Source of the DNA: Pyronema omphalodes
Lineage: Eukaryota; Ascomycota; Pezizomycetes; Pezizales; Pyronemataceae
Direction of reading: 5' to 3'
Assembly: GCA_024516155.1 (NCBI GenBank)
Contig: JAJJXM010000041.1
Location: 194,001 to 258,000, forward strand
Length of the DNA: 64,000 bases
Part shown: one piece after another, positions 11,756-23,035 of the stretch
Position numbering within the stretch: the first letter of the stretch is position 1
Layout of the letters: every line of letters starts with the position of its first letter
Position numbers and translations under genes: made by a program
The notes under the pieces: generated by a model
Databases searched by the model: none
The model's input: only the letters and a program-made list of their open reading frames with translations
Told to the model about the DNA's origin: nothing

Positions 11756-12881
11756 TCGTAAGAGAGACGAAAGATTCAACCATTAAGATGATGTACGGAG
11801 ATACGGAAGCGAGTGGATTTTAGGCGGCAAAGTGATGCTACGGAGATTTCGATTTTTACTGCCGTCGATTTGACGAAGAGATGCTGCGAAGGCGTCTACT
11901 CACTGGGGAAGGATTACCCCCACGATTCTGCTACAACAATATGGTGGCAAGACGGAAATACCGGAAGCTTTCAAGGAAAGCTGGAGTACATTCTGCGTCG
12001 GAGACCCGGTTTACTACTAAACTCTAAGGCCCGTTGGCCAAGAGCTTTGAGAATTACAGATTGATCATCCATCAATACCGATGGTCTAAGAGGGCTGAAG
12101 AGTTCTCGTTTCATTTGTCCCATTTCCTCTTTATCTCAGCTGCAGTGTTCTGCCTGCACTCTGTTTTATTTCTTATGACTGTTTACAATGTCCTTTTGTT
12201 ATATCTGTTCTGTTATCTTCGTACACTTTGCCGCATTCGCCTTTTCAATAAATAAAATTTGTAAAACCACATTCGTCACTTTAAACTCGCGTGAACCAAA
12301 AGCGAAAGCCCTAAATTATTATGAAAGAAGCTTTAGAGATCTCGTAATGGCTTGCCATATCTCAGTAATAATGATTTGGTGGTGAAACCTGTAAACATCA
12401 GAAACATTTGCAGAACCGGACGGTGATATGTGGTGATCCACTCCCGTCTCTCACAAAGTGTTGGCCTTCGTGCTCTATAATCCCGGGTGCAGAATATTCT
12501 GATTAATCAAATCCCTACATTATGATTCTCAGGTAAACTGACGGCGGTTGAATTATACCCATGTAATTCTGCTTCTCTTGAAATAGTAGATACGCATAGC
12601 ATAGGAACGAAGAGGCCATGGAGTTGAATCAGTGCTGCGCCAAATTTTTTGATACGAAAACCCCTTTCACCTTCTCAGTGTTGTCAGTTTCCTATCACTA
12701 TGCACCAATATTTACACAATCTTGAACAGGGCAGGCTGCGGTAAAGAGGGATTCACTACAGTCGGGACTTGGCAGGACATTGATTGACCCTTTACGTTGG
12801 CATTTCTCCATTCATTCTGATAAACACCTTAGACCCGAAACCGGAACCAGATATCCCAGCCAACCAGCTTTCCAGTTTGTC
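11756..12881. other. Intergenic between family members C and D
   Basis: No convincing gene. Frames of 60-80 codons occur but without splice support. The right end is the promoter of member D. Confidence 0.4.
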
Positions 12882-12888
12882 TATAAAA
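12882..12888 (+). promoter_or_regulatory. TATA box of family member D
   Basis: TATAAAA, 124 bp before the ATG at 13012. It lies downstream of an in-frame ATG at 12784, which argues that 13012 is the true start. Confidence 0.55.
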
Positions 12889-13011
12889 CCTCTCACGTCC
12901 TTTTTGCTACACACAACCTATACCGTCAGCCTCCTGACACCACCCAAAATCAACGCAGCTTTTACACCCACGACAACATTTACATCACTTGCTTTTCGGT
13001 TTAATCTCACC

Positions 13012-13829
13012 ATGGAGACTTCTACTGTTTCTGCCTCACACTCCGTCGACAACTCTTCCGTTAATGGTAGCACCGCCATCATCGATGATAAAAACAACCA
13101 AGCTGCCATGAGAGGCAAGGTCCTCGCGACAGATATTGAACACATGGGCTCCCTCTATTCCCTTGTCGCCAAAGGCGTCAGTCACTATGACTTCACACGT
13201 TCTTTCACACTTATTAAAAATGTTCCCATTAAGAAAGATACTCACATAGCCTGTAACTCCTCTGGCGGTGCATCTTTCAAGGAATATGACTTCAGTGCCA
13301 ATTTTGCCTCTTACGCAGATGCCCATGGTAATTAATTTTCCTCCTCCTCTCCACTTTGCGCTCCGACGTGACTAACCATGGCTGTTAGATGGTCGTTACA
13401 TCAACGATTCTAACAGTTCCTACCAATGTAACAAGTGCATTTACTTCAAATCCAACGCCGCCCCTCCTGTCGTCAATGTTCACATGGCCTTCAAAGTTAT
13501 CCGTCTCAACGCAGCCATACCCTACGGAAAGTCTGAAATTCGGATTTATCCCGGCGACGGAAGTAGTCATCTTATTGCCGTGGATAGCAAAGTTGTTGAG
13601 CACCTCAAGCTTCGAACAGTTCATGAATCTTACAAGTTGGAGTTGGTTAAGAAATTGGAGCGTAAGAGAAAACGCAAAATGTTCGATGAGGATACGGCGG
13701 TAAGTCATTCAGACCTCAACAGGTGGATATAAGAGTGATGCTGATATGAATATTTAGTATATCAAAGCATTCATGGTTGATCGAAGATCCAAAAAAATCG
13801 CGAAACGTGTGCGAAGAGCTTCGTTTTAA
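13012..13829 (+). CDS. Tandem family member D, unknown function (3 exons)
   Basis: Exons 13012-13327, 13389-13699 and 13758-13829 give 232 residues. Introns are 61 nt (phase 1) and 58 nt (phase 0), in the same positions as in A-C. The start ATG has a strong ACCATGG context and a TATA box upstream; an in-frame ATG at 12784 would add 76 residues but precedes the TATA box. Features: Ser/Asn-rich N-terminus, HMGSLYSLVAKGV (about residues 44-56), then MAFKVIRLNAAIPYGKSEIR, IYPGDGSSHLIAVD, and a basic end RRSKKIAKRVRRASF that resembles a nuclear localisation signal. It is most similar to member C. Function unknown. Confidence 0.8.
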
Positions 13830-16006
13830 AAGAGATGCAAGATCGGAACACTTCAAATACTAGATAAGCATACGGAAGGAAGGACGATGGCTTCGGAGGC
13901 CATGACGGAGATGCGATATTACGGAGGATTTCATATTTTTTTTTTACGATTGTCGACTTAACGAAGATAGACAAGAAAATTCTCTACGAAGGAAGTATTC
14001 CCTCACGACTCAGCTACAACTTCCGGCTACGGATGTACTTACCCAGCGCCCGAAATGGAAAACTTGAGCGCCGTTTGTTAGAATTACGATTTACTACAAA
14101 TGGGAGCCAAAGAGTATCAAAAACGACAAGAGTTGGATGATTTCGTACCACTTCCTTTTGTAATACTCAGCGTTGCTTTACACGGTGTTTTATCGGAATA
14201 CTTGCCGAAGGCGGAGGCATGCAAGCAATCAGTATTCTGTAGCGGCCGGGCGTTGATAGGAGGATACGGGTTGCAACCTTTGAGTTTCTCATTTCATGTT
14301 TCATTCTCACTTTTTACTGATCTGTTCACCACGATGTATTCAGTTTGATTGATTTTTATTTTTCTTACCATTACCATTCATTTCTTACTTCGGGTGATTA
14401 TTACTTTAATGGTGTCCGTAATTCAGCAGTTTACTCACCGCTTGCCACTTGAGTTTTAACTATATCGCGTGTCCGCGAGTGACTGTTCCGTCGCTGGTTC
14501 TTTTGGCAGCATACTAGCATTTCACGTGTGGAACGGAACTTGAACCCCTAGGGCTCAACCCCCTGTGCTGATTTAGCTAGTTGTGCTAAAGCTAAACCCC
14601 CTAGCTTCGCTTACCATTAGCTTCGCTTACCATTAGTTTCGCTTACCATTCCTCGCTACAGCACATTTCCCTGGCCGAAAAAAAGCTTCCCTTTCTAAAT
14701 ATTTCCATGGCAGAACTACCTGTAATACCGTGTTACTGAAGGAGGAGGTCCCAAAGGCGTCGCTTTCGGTATCATCCAGTCCATCATCCTGCCAAGACAA
14801 ACTGCTGCAATGGCGTTTAATACGAGTAAGCGAAGCCTGGTTACCCCTCGCGAAAATCCAGGTAACGCATATAACAATATTACTTGTTTTAGGGGCTTTC
14901 CTTGGCAGTGGTGACTCGCTGCGAGCGTAAGGAGGTTTTGGGGAATAATATTATATCCAATATCAAAGTCAGAAAGGTACAAAGAATGTTAGCGAGGGTT
15001 CAGTCTGAATGCTTCCCTGATGATTCAACGTGATTAATTAGTATTTAACGATTGACAAGTTCAAGATGTTATATTTCTAGGTAGTTCAAAATTCCCTTGC
15101 AAAACTCGGAGTTATCCACTCGGTCTGAATTCTCTTTGGCGTTGATAAAAGGAACCTTGGTATACTGGAGGTGAACCTACATGCATCCATCCCAGGCTTA
15201 CATGCCTGGGGGCCCATTTGTGCTGTATATTACTAAGTACCATTCCTGCTATGTACCCCAAATTCCAATAGATCCTATTGTTAGAGGTTTACTTAGAACT
15301 TTCAGATGAATATCACCGTACCCTCAAAATGGTTTCGTTTCTGTCCAGTTCTTGTTCCTGTCCTTCCTGGACCCCCGTAATCATTCCTAGAGTGTACTAC
15401 TTCCATCTACTGCGCCTTGACAACATCAAATCATTCATTTTCTCGTAATCTTTTCTGTCAATTGCTATCAATTTCTATCAATTTCAAATGTTATTGGGGC
15501 TTTCCATGCTTTAGCAGCACGTTAACTCCTTCGCTGCTGCTGCTGCTTTGCTGCTTTTTTGTACTACGATACAGCAGAACAGACTAAGCGTTACGACACT
15601 TAACATTCACCACTTGCTTGGTTAAAATCTTTTCTAAATCCCAAAAACCACTTATGTACACTGTAGACTGGCTATGTAATCCAAGATCTTGCTCATTGCG
15701 TGCATAGCGCATGTTCTTGACAGTTCAGACTCAATGGCAGCTGGTAGGACTGACCAAGGGTCGAAACCAAAAACCATCAACACAGTGGGCTCAAATGATG
15801 CGCAGCCCCATTTCAGCGGGTCAGACTCAATGGCATAGCCCATACTGATCCAGCCCTTCCAGCCGCACAGCTATTTAATTCCCAGAGTCTCTTCTCCATT
15901 TCCTCTTCATCATCGCATACTTACTTACCTCCCACAACAGCCATCCGCGCGTCAACCACTCTCTTACTCATACGACAATCTATCGCTTACTCAGCTACTT
16001 AAAACA
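13830..16006. other. Intergenic
   Basis: No gene supported over about 2.2 kb. It contains a three-copy 16-bp repeat (14602-14649) and a weak tRNA-like B-box region near 14530-14600. GCT-rich microsatellite sequence (GCTGCTGCTGCT) lies near 15533-15555. The last 120 bp, starting at CTATTTAATT (15871-15880), is probably the promoter of the gene at 16007. Confidence 0.4.
14602..14649 (+). repeat. 16-bp tandem repeat, three copies
   Basis: TAGCTTCGCTTACCAT occurs three times head to tail; the third copy has one C-to-T change. Confidence 0.9.
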
Positions 16007-16671
16007 ATGACATCTGCATCTAAAATGTAAGTCCTAAGTCTTATCCTATTCCTCTAGAAAAGTTCGATCGCCAATAATCAAATCAGCTCCGTCCTTAAGC
16101 CTACTTCCGGAAACCAGCCTCGCATCGAGACATCCGAGAAGTCTACCACCACTCGCATTACAAGGCACAGCAAGGGAAACACAGTTACCCACGCTAGTCT
16201 TTCCAAGCGCAAAGTCGACGCAAAAGTCAATGCTCCCATTTCTTCTCGCGTCACCAAGCGCAGACGCTACGATGAGGAGCAGGAAGCTCTTCCCTCTCGT
16301 GTCACCAGACGAAAGATCGACAATAACGACCAGGCCACTGCATCGCTCTCTCGCCCTGTCAAGCACACCAGTTCTAACTTCCTCATTGGCCTCGCGGATC
16401 CATTGGCGTACCAAGAACGATTAGCAAAAGCTGGTCGTTCTTGGGCTGACCTTGAGAAAGCGGCGGCCAGCAAAGACTGGAATACGGTGCGCGTAAGTTG
16501 GACCCTTCCGAATGTCTGTAGGTTTTAGAAGTAAGAGCTAATACTTTGTAACAGAAGTTGTCAGGTTCGGCTACTGGAATGTCCGGCGGTTTGATTGTCG
16601 GAGAGAAGTTCAAGGTTCCTAAACCCTATAACTTCCTCATTAAGAAGATCAGGAAGGAGAAGGGATACTAG
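16007..16671 (+). CDS. Small basic protein, unknown (3 exons)
   Basis: This gene has no long single open frame and was found from splice signals. Exons 16007-16026, 16087-16492 and 16555-16671 encode 180 residues. Intron 1 is 60 nt (GTAAGT...AATCAG, phase 2). Intron 2 is 62 nt (GTAAGT, GAGCTAAT branch, AACAG, phase 0). The protein starts MTSASKISVLKP. It has several basic clusters (VTKRRRYDEE, VTRRKIDNN) and a middle that reads FLIGLADPLAYQERL then RSWADLEKAA. It ends VPKPYNFLIKKIRKEKGY. There is no signal peptide or membrane segment; pI must be high. It sits next to the four-gene family but shares no clear sequence with it. Nuclear or ribosome-associated roles are possible, unproven. Confidence 0.72.
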
Positions 16672-18469
16672 TTCCTTTTGTTTTGTTGTGTGTTAAAAGT
16701 GTTTTGTTTGTTTCTTAATCCAATACTATGAATTACAAAAAAATTGTGCCAGTGACATATAGATAGCCCCACCATGATAGTCCAGTTTCTGTTATTTACC
16801 TCAACTTATGGTGAACATATCTAATTATCAAGTCTCCTCTATAACCACTGGTTACTGGACTGTAGCATAGAGCCCATTAATCACGCTTCCCACACCGAAG
16901 CTGAGTTACTGAGTTTTGGCGCAGCAGACCAGTCTTCTAAGACTCTTGTTATCACTCTGTATCCGGATCCTCCACGATTGTACCATTCCAACGTTGTCAT
17001 TATGGAATCATTTTACTGAAAATTTCAATCTACCATACTGCGAACTCCTCTGCAAGTGCTCCCATCAAGGCCCCCTGGGCCAGAGTTCAGCACGGTCCGT
17101 CCGGTCCCGTCCTGAAGTAGGACCAGGACCGGCCGTCCTGGAGGCACCATGGACGGTACGGACCGCGGGTGACCGTGGGTGACCACGACTAGCCCCTATG
17201 GTACATGTCTGCCATACAAATTGCATATGTTATAACCATGCCCCACCAAAATTTTTATGCACCGGGTAGGTTATTCAAGGTTTAATCCATCACAGTTATA
17301 AAGCCAGAAGATATAACGGCCTGTTGCATAAAAACTCTCGGCATTCGGCAAATGGTCCCATCGATTGTAAATGATGTTAATTTAAACTGACCATACAAGG
17401 AGGCTTCGGTGAATTCTACATTGCATTCCATCAAATGGACGGAATGTCGCCCTGAGACAAAAACAAAAAAAAAATAGCCATGGGTCATCATATTAATTTT
17501 GCAATTCAAACGTGATATGAAATAAAACAAATCCTCATGATAATCATTTTCCTGCTCACCAAGCCGCACCTGTATTTCTTAACAAAAATCGGTGCTCATT
17601 GCAAACAAAAAATCCCACAAATTCTTGCGTAGAAGTATATCAATTATTTTCCGTGAGTCATTCAGAACCACCTCATAGACAACTTTTACTTCCTCCGGCA
17701 TTTCCCCTTTGATTTCGTCCGACATACAGCATTATCAGCTATGCAGGGTAAGAGTATAGGGAATGTGATCGCAACAGCCAGTTATCTCCCTGGGTAGGTG
17801 AGCGCAGGGGAGCAGTGTAGGACTGGAATCGATAGAGAGTAGCTTGTATGGAAGAGCTGAGGTTGGCAAGGAAGGAGAACCGGGAATTCCATTCCGGTGG
17901 AGTCCAGGAAGACGGAGGGTGGGGACACTACGGTATACTAGCTTGCATTTTAGCGCCTTTTCCACCTTGAAAATGTCCAGCCTAGTCCAGAGTTTTCTCT
18001 GAAGACAGGCTTTCAGATTCTCAACAGGCTCCCTATATCTTCAGCATTCGCTCAATTCCTGACGAATTCCCATCCTGAGTTCGCGGATGCGAACCCGCCA
18101 TCTATTGAAAATACACAACCATTGCAGATTTCTATCGTTGAAGCTGTGAAATACTGATTAATGAGGTTTATAAGGCGAAATATTGACTGAGAGAATAGAA
18201 CAATGCTGATCGGTATAGGCTATTCCGAACGGCTTCGGATCCTGCTGACTTAGTGAGTTCTCATTCCTGTTTGACTTACCTCACAGAAATTGACGAAATT
18301 CCTTATTATCAATGATCTTCGTCTGTAAATCAAACTACAGTTATCTTGCAAGTTTATCTTGGAGTCTAAACATTAACACCACTCAATAAAAGTGCTAGAT
18401 GATTTTGTAGTGTATGGGGGTATTACAGAAGGCAAGGTGTGGAGTAAATAGTCACGTAAACAATGGAAG
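16672..18469. other. Intergenic, repeat-rich
   Basis: No gene seen. GC content jumps locally at 17060-17190 amid AT-rich sequence, around a strong hairpin (17101-17132). Confidence 0.4.
17101..17132. repeat. GC-rich hairpin
   Basis: CCGGTCC at 17101-17107 faces GGACCGG at 17126-17132, with an inner TCCT/AGGA pair and a loop of about five bases. A related block (CACGGTCCGTCC) occurs inverted near 19540-19555. Confidence 0.6.
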
Positions 18470-18790
18470 AAGAGATTGTAGACGATAACAAAAGAAATTG
18501 TAAACAATGACAAAACAAATTGTAAATGACTTGTGAATGGCAGTTGTAAATAATAAATAAACAAATTGTAAATGACGTTTAGGTGGGGTTGTAGATAATA
18601 AATAAAAAAATTGTAAATAACATTTAAGTGAGTTGTAAATAAATTGTAAATGACGTTTAAGTGGGGTTGTAAATAAATTGTAAATGACGTTTAAGTGGGG
18701 TTGTAAATAAATTGTAAATGACGATTAAGTGGGGTTGTAAATAAAATGTAAACGAGGATTAAATAGGTTGTAAGAAATACCCAATAAGAT
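18470..18790 (+). repeat. 34-bp minisatellite
   Basis: Copies start at 18633, 18667, 18701 and 18735 with an exact 34-bp period (each begins TTGTAAATAAA and ends AAGTGGGG, the last copy diverging). Degenerate copies, all built on TTGTAAAT, extend left to about 18470. No open frame follows the period. Confidence 0.9.
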
Positions 18791-20500
18791 TGTAAACAGG
18801 TAATAAACCTAGATTATGATTTAGTGGGGAAATTTCGAGATTTATACATGATTTATGCACCAATTTTATAACCATTTCATGAACCATAGGGTAGCGTCAT
18901 TGTCAGTCACTCGCAAACCGCAGTTCTTTACTACGGCTCATGGTGTTTTCCTTAGATAATTCTGATGCATTACACGCATTGAAGTCACCTATATGGAATT
19001 GCTTGCAAACAAAAAAAAAAAAAAAAACTATACTGATGCATAAGAATGCTCCTTCTCCCGCCACTAAAATGCGTTCTTCCCCATCCTTCTCGAATGAAAA
19101 CGACTCTTGAGAGGGCAGGCAGGGTGTTCTGCTCCTGGTCAGAAAAGGTGTAGAGGACGGCAATGAGCTCTGCTGGGAACTGTGATTGCTGTTAATGTTT
19201 TAATTACACGGCAATGGAAGGAGTGGAAAATTCTTGCAGGCAGAAGATGAAAAGGTAGAAGATGGAAACTGAAGGATAGAATAAATATTTATAGCGGGAT
19301 CGTACTTTACTAAGAAAAAAAAAATAATATCAAGCTACCATAGGCAGTCAAACTATTGCTGGGTTGATCGTGCACCTTCGGTGGGGTGTAAAAGGTTTAC
19401 CAAAGTGCAGCATGAAGGGTTCATCGACTACAGTGCTGAAAACGTCGCCGCTGTGGCCCATAATGTCTGGCAAACTTGAACCAAACCACCCCCTGCAAAC
19501 TAGCTCATCCGAAACCCACAGTCCTGCCATCACCCGCCGTCCTGGACGGACCGTGCCAAACTCTGCCCTGGGCAAGCTTCAAACAGCCGCCAGAAATTCT
19601 GCTTGCGATCCCTTCCACATACTTCGCTACTAATTTTGACATTGAAAATCGGCTCTTTCACTGCACATGTCAATTATAGCCTCAAGCGCCATACAACTGC
19701 TTCAAGCCGATGAAATATTCATTAAATATCACTCCACTTGTTTCATTATGGTGAATTGTGCTTGAAGTTCTCGTCGTGGCGACCAAAGAAGCTTCGTAGG
19801 AACCTCTATTCTATACTGCGATATACCGTTGTTGTGAAATTACTGTACGAAAAGTCCAGCATTCAGCTAACACCGTCATTAGATCTGCCAAAGCAACCTG
19901 TTTCTCTCAGATACAACTTGTCTAGCTAGTCAGCAGCAATATATTAACAAGCCGGTGTTATGGATCGGACTGGCCAAACACTGCACGCTTTTCTAGCTGA
20001 AACCCCGCCATGAATGTCATGTCAAAATTTTCTGAGAGTTTTGCAGTTCACTTTGAGTGGGGCCAAGAATGTCAATTAACGTGAGAAACGACGTTGTCAA
20101 TCTTGTCAACCTTGTCGGGCCTTTCATGCAACAGCGCTAAGGTATGTCTTCTATGGCTGATCAGTGACTCTTGTAGTGTCTGTAGCGGGATTTTGCTCGC
20201 GGAATATCGTGGGGATAACGCTGAAAAGTCACGCATGAGTGCATATTCGTGCAGTGGAGGACTTCCCATCGCTCTATAGCAACGAACGGGAGAGCATTAG
20301 GATAGACAGGGGGATAGGGACCCCCCTGTCCATTCACATTTTCTATTGCTATTAATTTACACGTCGTTGTGGTGGTGGTGCCGGGGGTGGAATGCGGCGG
20401 ATGAGGAGGTTAACGCTTTGTACAGTATAACCCGTTCACAGACAACCGTCTGGCACTCCGTAGGAGTGTCGCCGGTTGCTCGTTGACGAGCGACTGGAGG
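18791..20500. other. Intergenic
   Basis: No supportable gene. An A-run lies at about 19010-19027. The remainder is low-complexity or unrecognised sequence up to the TIR element at 20501. Confidence 0.4.
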
Positions 20501-21312
20501 TACTCGTGCCAAGGTGGCGCTAATGCACCACCCCCGGTCACTCGCATGCTCGTGAACCGTGGGCACTTCTACGAAGTGCCTCTCAGAGCTGTGCCTTATC
20601 ATGTTGTGATGGGCAGTGATGTTGGAATTTGTGTTATGTGTTCGGGGTTGCCATTTTTCACGCCCATGCGAGATCTCAACAACCAATGAACCGATTGAGA
20701 TGATTTTTGAACCGTTGGAATCGCGCATATTGACTTAGTCGAATAGACATTTTACATTATTTTCACACTGTTGTTGTTGCAGTTGATATAGATCAAACGA
20801 TCAGTGTTGGGTTGACAACGGCACCATTTTGCGTTGGCCGAGCACGAGCTTTGAGCAACTTCGCGACGCAACTCAACACCGCGAAAAATTCACATCGCGA
20901 TGTCAGCCAGACAACAACAATAATGTGAGAAGAACCTAAAATCTCGGTTCGACTGAATAAATATGCGTAATTCCAACGGTTCAAAAATTATATCAATCGG
21001 TCCATTGGCTGTTGAGATATCGCATAGTCGTGAAAAATGTTAAACCGAGCACACGACACAAATTCCAACACCACGGCCCACCACAATATGATATTCACAT
21101 GCGAACACTTGGAATATTGAATTTATATATATATTATCCATATACATAATTATTGAGTCAATCACGATTGATCGCGTTGGTAAAAAATATTGTAATGTCT
21201 GTAAAAACAGTAAATTGGGCACAGCTCTGAGAGGCACTTCGTAGAAGTGCCCACGGTTCACGAGCATGCGAGTGACCGGGGGCGGTGCATTAGTGCCACC
21301 TTGGCACGAGTA
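20501..21312. mobile_element. TIR element (MITE-like), TA target duplication
   Basis: A 93-bp terminal inverted repeat (20503-20595 against 21218-21310) begins CTCGTGCCAAGGTGGC and differs at only two positions, both A/G. It is flanked by TA on each side (20501-20502 and 21311-21312), as in Tc1/mariner-type insertions. Inner parts of the arms also pair, less perfectly (for example about 20680-20740 with 20945-21010), so most of the 808 bp is palindromic. No transposase frame is present, making it a non-autonomous element. Confidence 0.85.
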
Positions 21313-21416
21313 TTGCATTATGTGTCTTGCTGTGTAACTATGACAGCTGCATCAGCTATTGGTGAAAATCGCGTCTTGCATACTGATTGGTGCCCAACGT
21401 ACGTGGACCCAGCTCA

Positions 21417-21959
21417 TATGGTGCCGGCCACTTAGTAGAGCTAGCGCGACAGGGATCTGAGGCCTCAAAACAACCCCCCCGCGCCGACCGTATCTCCTCC
21501 TCGCGACAAAAAAAATTATTAATTTTAATGCCCCAACTTTGTAGAATAGACGTCAGAGAACAATTCTGGGGCGTCAAAATTCGATTTGGAGGCGTGGTTG
21601 TGGAGTAGATAGCGTTTGAAAGTGACCCAAGTTTTGGTGGCAGAGGGAACTTTTGAATGCATCACTAGCGAGGCTCTATTATGCACGCCATACCCTAATA
21701 GGCATGGTATATACCGTATTGAGCGTAGTACAAACCGAGTGAGAAATAATGATATTGCGCTAGTATCTTTTCGGTGGCCCTGGATTGGGAAACCAAGTTC
21801 AGGAGTCATCACTCGAAGCTTACTAATCAGGTCTTGGAAGGCTTTGTATGGGGAAACTGGCTCATAAGTCATCACTCGGCGCTTAGTAATCAGAATTTAT
21901 GTTTTGTATTTGCCAAGACTTTGCCAAGACGCTAGCCCTACTAAGTGGCCGGCACCATA
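21417..21959. mobile_element. Second TIR element, TA target duplication
   Basis: A 28-bp terminal inverted repeat begins TGGTGCCGGCCACTTAGTAG on each side (21419 rightward, 21957 leftward), with one A/G mismatch; TA flanks both ends. Inside are two direct ~44-bp copies (about 21787-21830 and 21849-21892, sharing GTCATCACTCG). No intact transposase is evident. A diverged stretch resembling 21440-21520 recurs at about 25190-25285. Confidence 0.75.
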
Positions 21960-22470
21960 ATACATACATATTATGGATGCAGCTTATTATGATGGACCGG
22001 GACATGTTAAATGCAGTGACGAACAAATGCGTACCAAATCCATGACCATAATGAATGCGGTCCACACCAATTAGGCATTTTTCTGCCTAAATTTTCCGCC
22101 TCCAGTCATCAGGTGTTTTGGTGCTGATTAGGATGAAAACTGGGGGTAAGGAGGGGACCACGGGTTAAGGAAAACCATACTCTGGAAACCTCACACCCAT
22201 GGAGACGAACCATACGCTCAGCTGATACAGAATGATTTTTTTTTTGGGACCACAGCAACTCCTGCCCAGATTAAGCTGCCTGTGAGCAACACAGACCAAG
22301 TGGCTTATGAGGAATCCAGTATTCACACTAGCTGGTTTCTACGCCGGTTCTGAATATCAACGATAATTTTACAACACGAATTCTTATGGGCTAAGCATTT
22401 TTCCGGAGGGATTCCGGGAATCAAATGTATGCCTAAATTTACGTACTCATTACCTAGCACTCTAGGGTCA

Positions 22471-22478
22471 TATAAATA
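22471..22478 (+). promoter_or_regulatory. TATA box of gene at 22681
   Basis: TATAAATA, 210 bp before the ATG. The upstream region resembles that of the truncated copy at 24981, which has TATAAATA at 24831-24838. Confidence 0.5.
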
Positions 22479-22487
22479 GGCCCAGTC

Positions 22488-22581
22488 CACTCCCCAAACT
22501 TCCTTCATTATCCTCCCGCATCACTTCTCGGATCCACTCCCCAAACTTCCTTCATCATCCTCCCGTATCACTTCTCGGATC
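22488..22581 (+). repeat. 47-bp tandem duplication in leader
   Basis: Two adjacent 47-bp copies (22488-22534, 22535-22581) begin CACTCCCCAAACTTCCTTCA and differ at two positions. They lie between the TATA box and the ATG of the 94-aa gene, so they lengthen its leader. Confidence 0.85.
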
Positions 22582-22680
22582 CACTCCACCAGCCACTGCG
22601 TTACTGTTGCTTTCCTTCTATTATATTCCTGGGGCTTTGACGCAATATATCCAACTCGTCGTTCTTCTTTCTTGGAAACT

Positions 22681-23035
22681 ATGGCAGACGCTCAAGAACA
22701 GAAACCCACTGATTCAACCGTGGCCACCCCTCGAGACAACACTGAACAGGCACAAGCACTTGCTTCAGTTAAGCAAACTCTTCCAAGAAACGAAGGTATA
22801 TTTAGTTTATAAAATATTCTATGCTCAATGAATAGCACAAAGCCTGACACCTCATCTTACTTTAGCTCCTCTCGCTTTAAACGTCGCAAACCTTCATCGT
22901 CTCGGCATCGACAAGAGCTACTCTTTCAACGCATGGTGGGCTCAGGATAGAAAGGAGGATGGTGTGGTTGTCTACAAACTGCAGGCTTTCTACACACAAG
23001 GTTCTAATGAGGAATTATTGATGAATGGACTTTGA
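22681..23035 (+). CDS. Small protein, 94 aa, unknown (2 exons)
   Basis: Exon 1 (22681-22795) starts MADAQEQKPTDSTVATP. A 70-nt intron (22796-22865, GTATAT...TTTAG, phase 1) is followed by exon 2 to the TGA at 23033-23035. The first half is polar and probably disordered. The second half reads APLALNVANLHRLGIDKSYS and FNAWWAQDRKEDGVVVYKLQ, with a Trp-Trp pair. There is no signal peptide or Cys. A promoter and first-exon duplicate lies at 24981. Spacing from the TATA box and the splice join support a real gene, but the family is unrecognised. Confidence 0.65.

Noticed and set aside
12784..13011. N-terminal extension of family member D
   Set aside because: It lies upstream of the TATA box at 12882, while ATG 13012 has a strong context and matches the N-terminal length of the paralogs.
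14525..14605. Minus-strand sequence with GGGGTTCAAGTTCC suggesting a tRNA
   Set aside because: No acceptor or anticodon stem can be formed; the B-box has an extra base. At most an old remnant.
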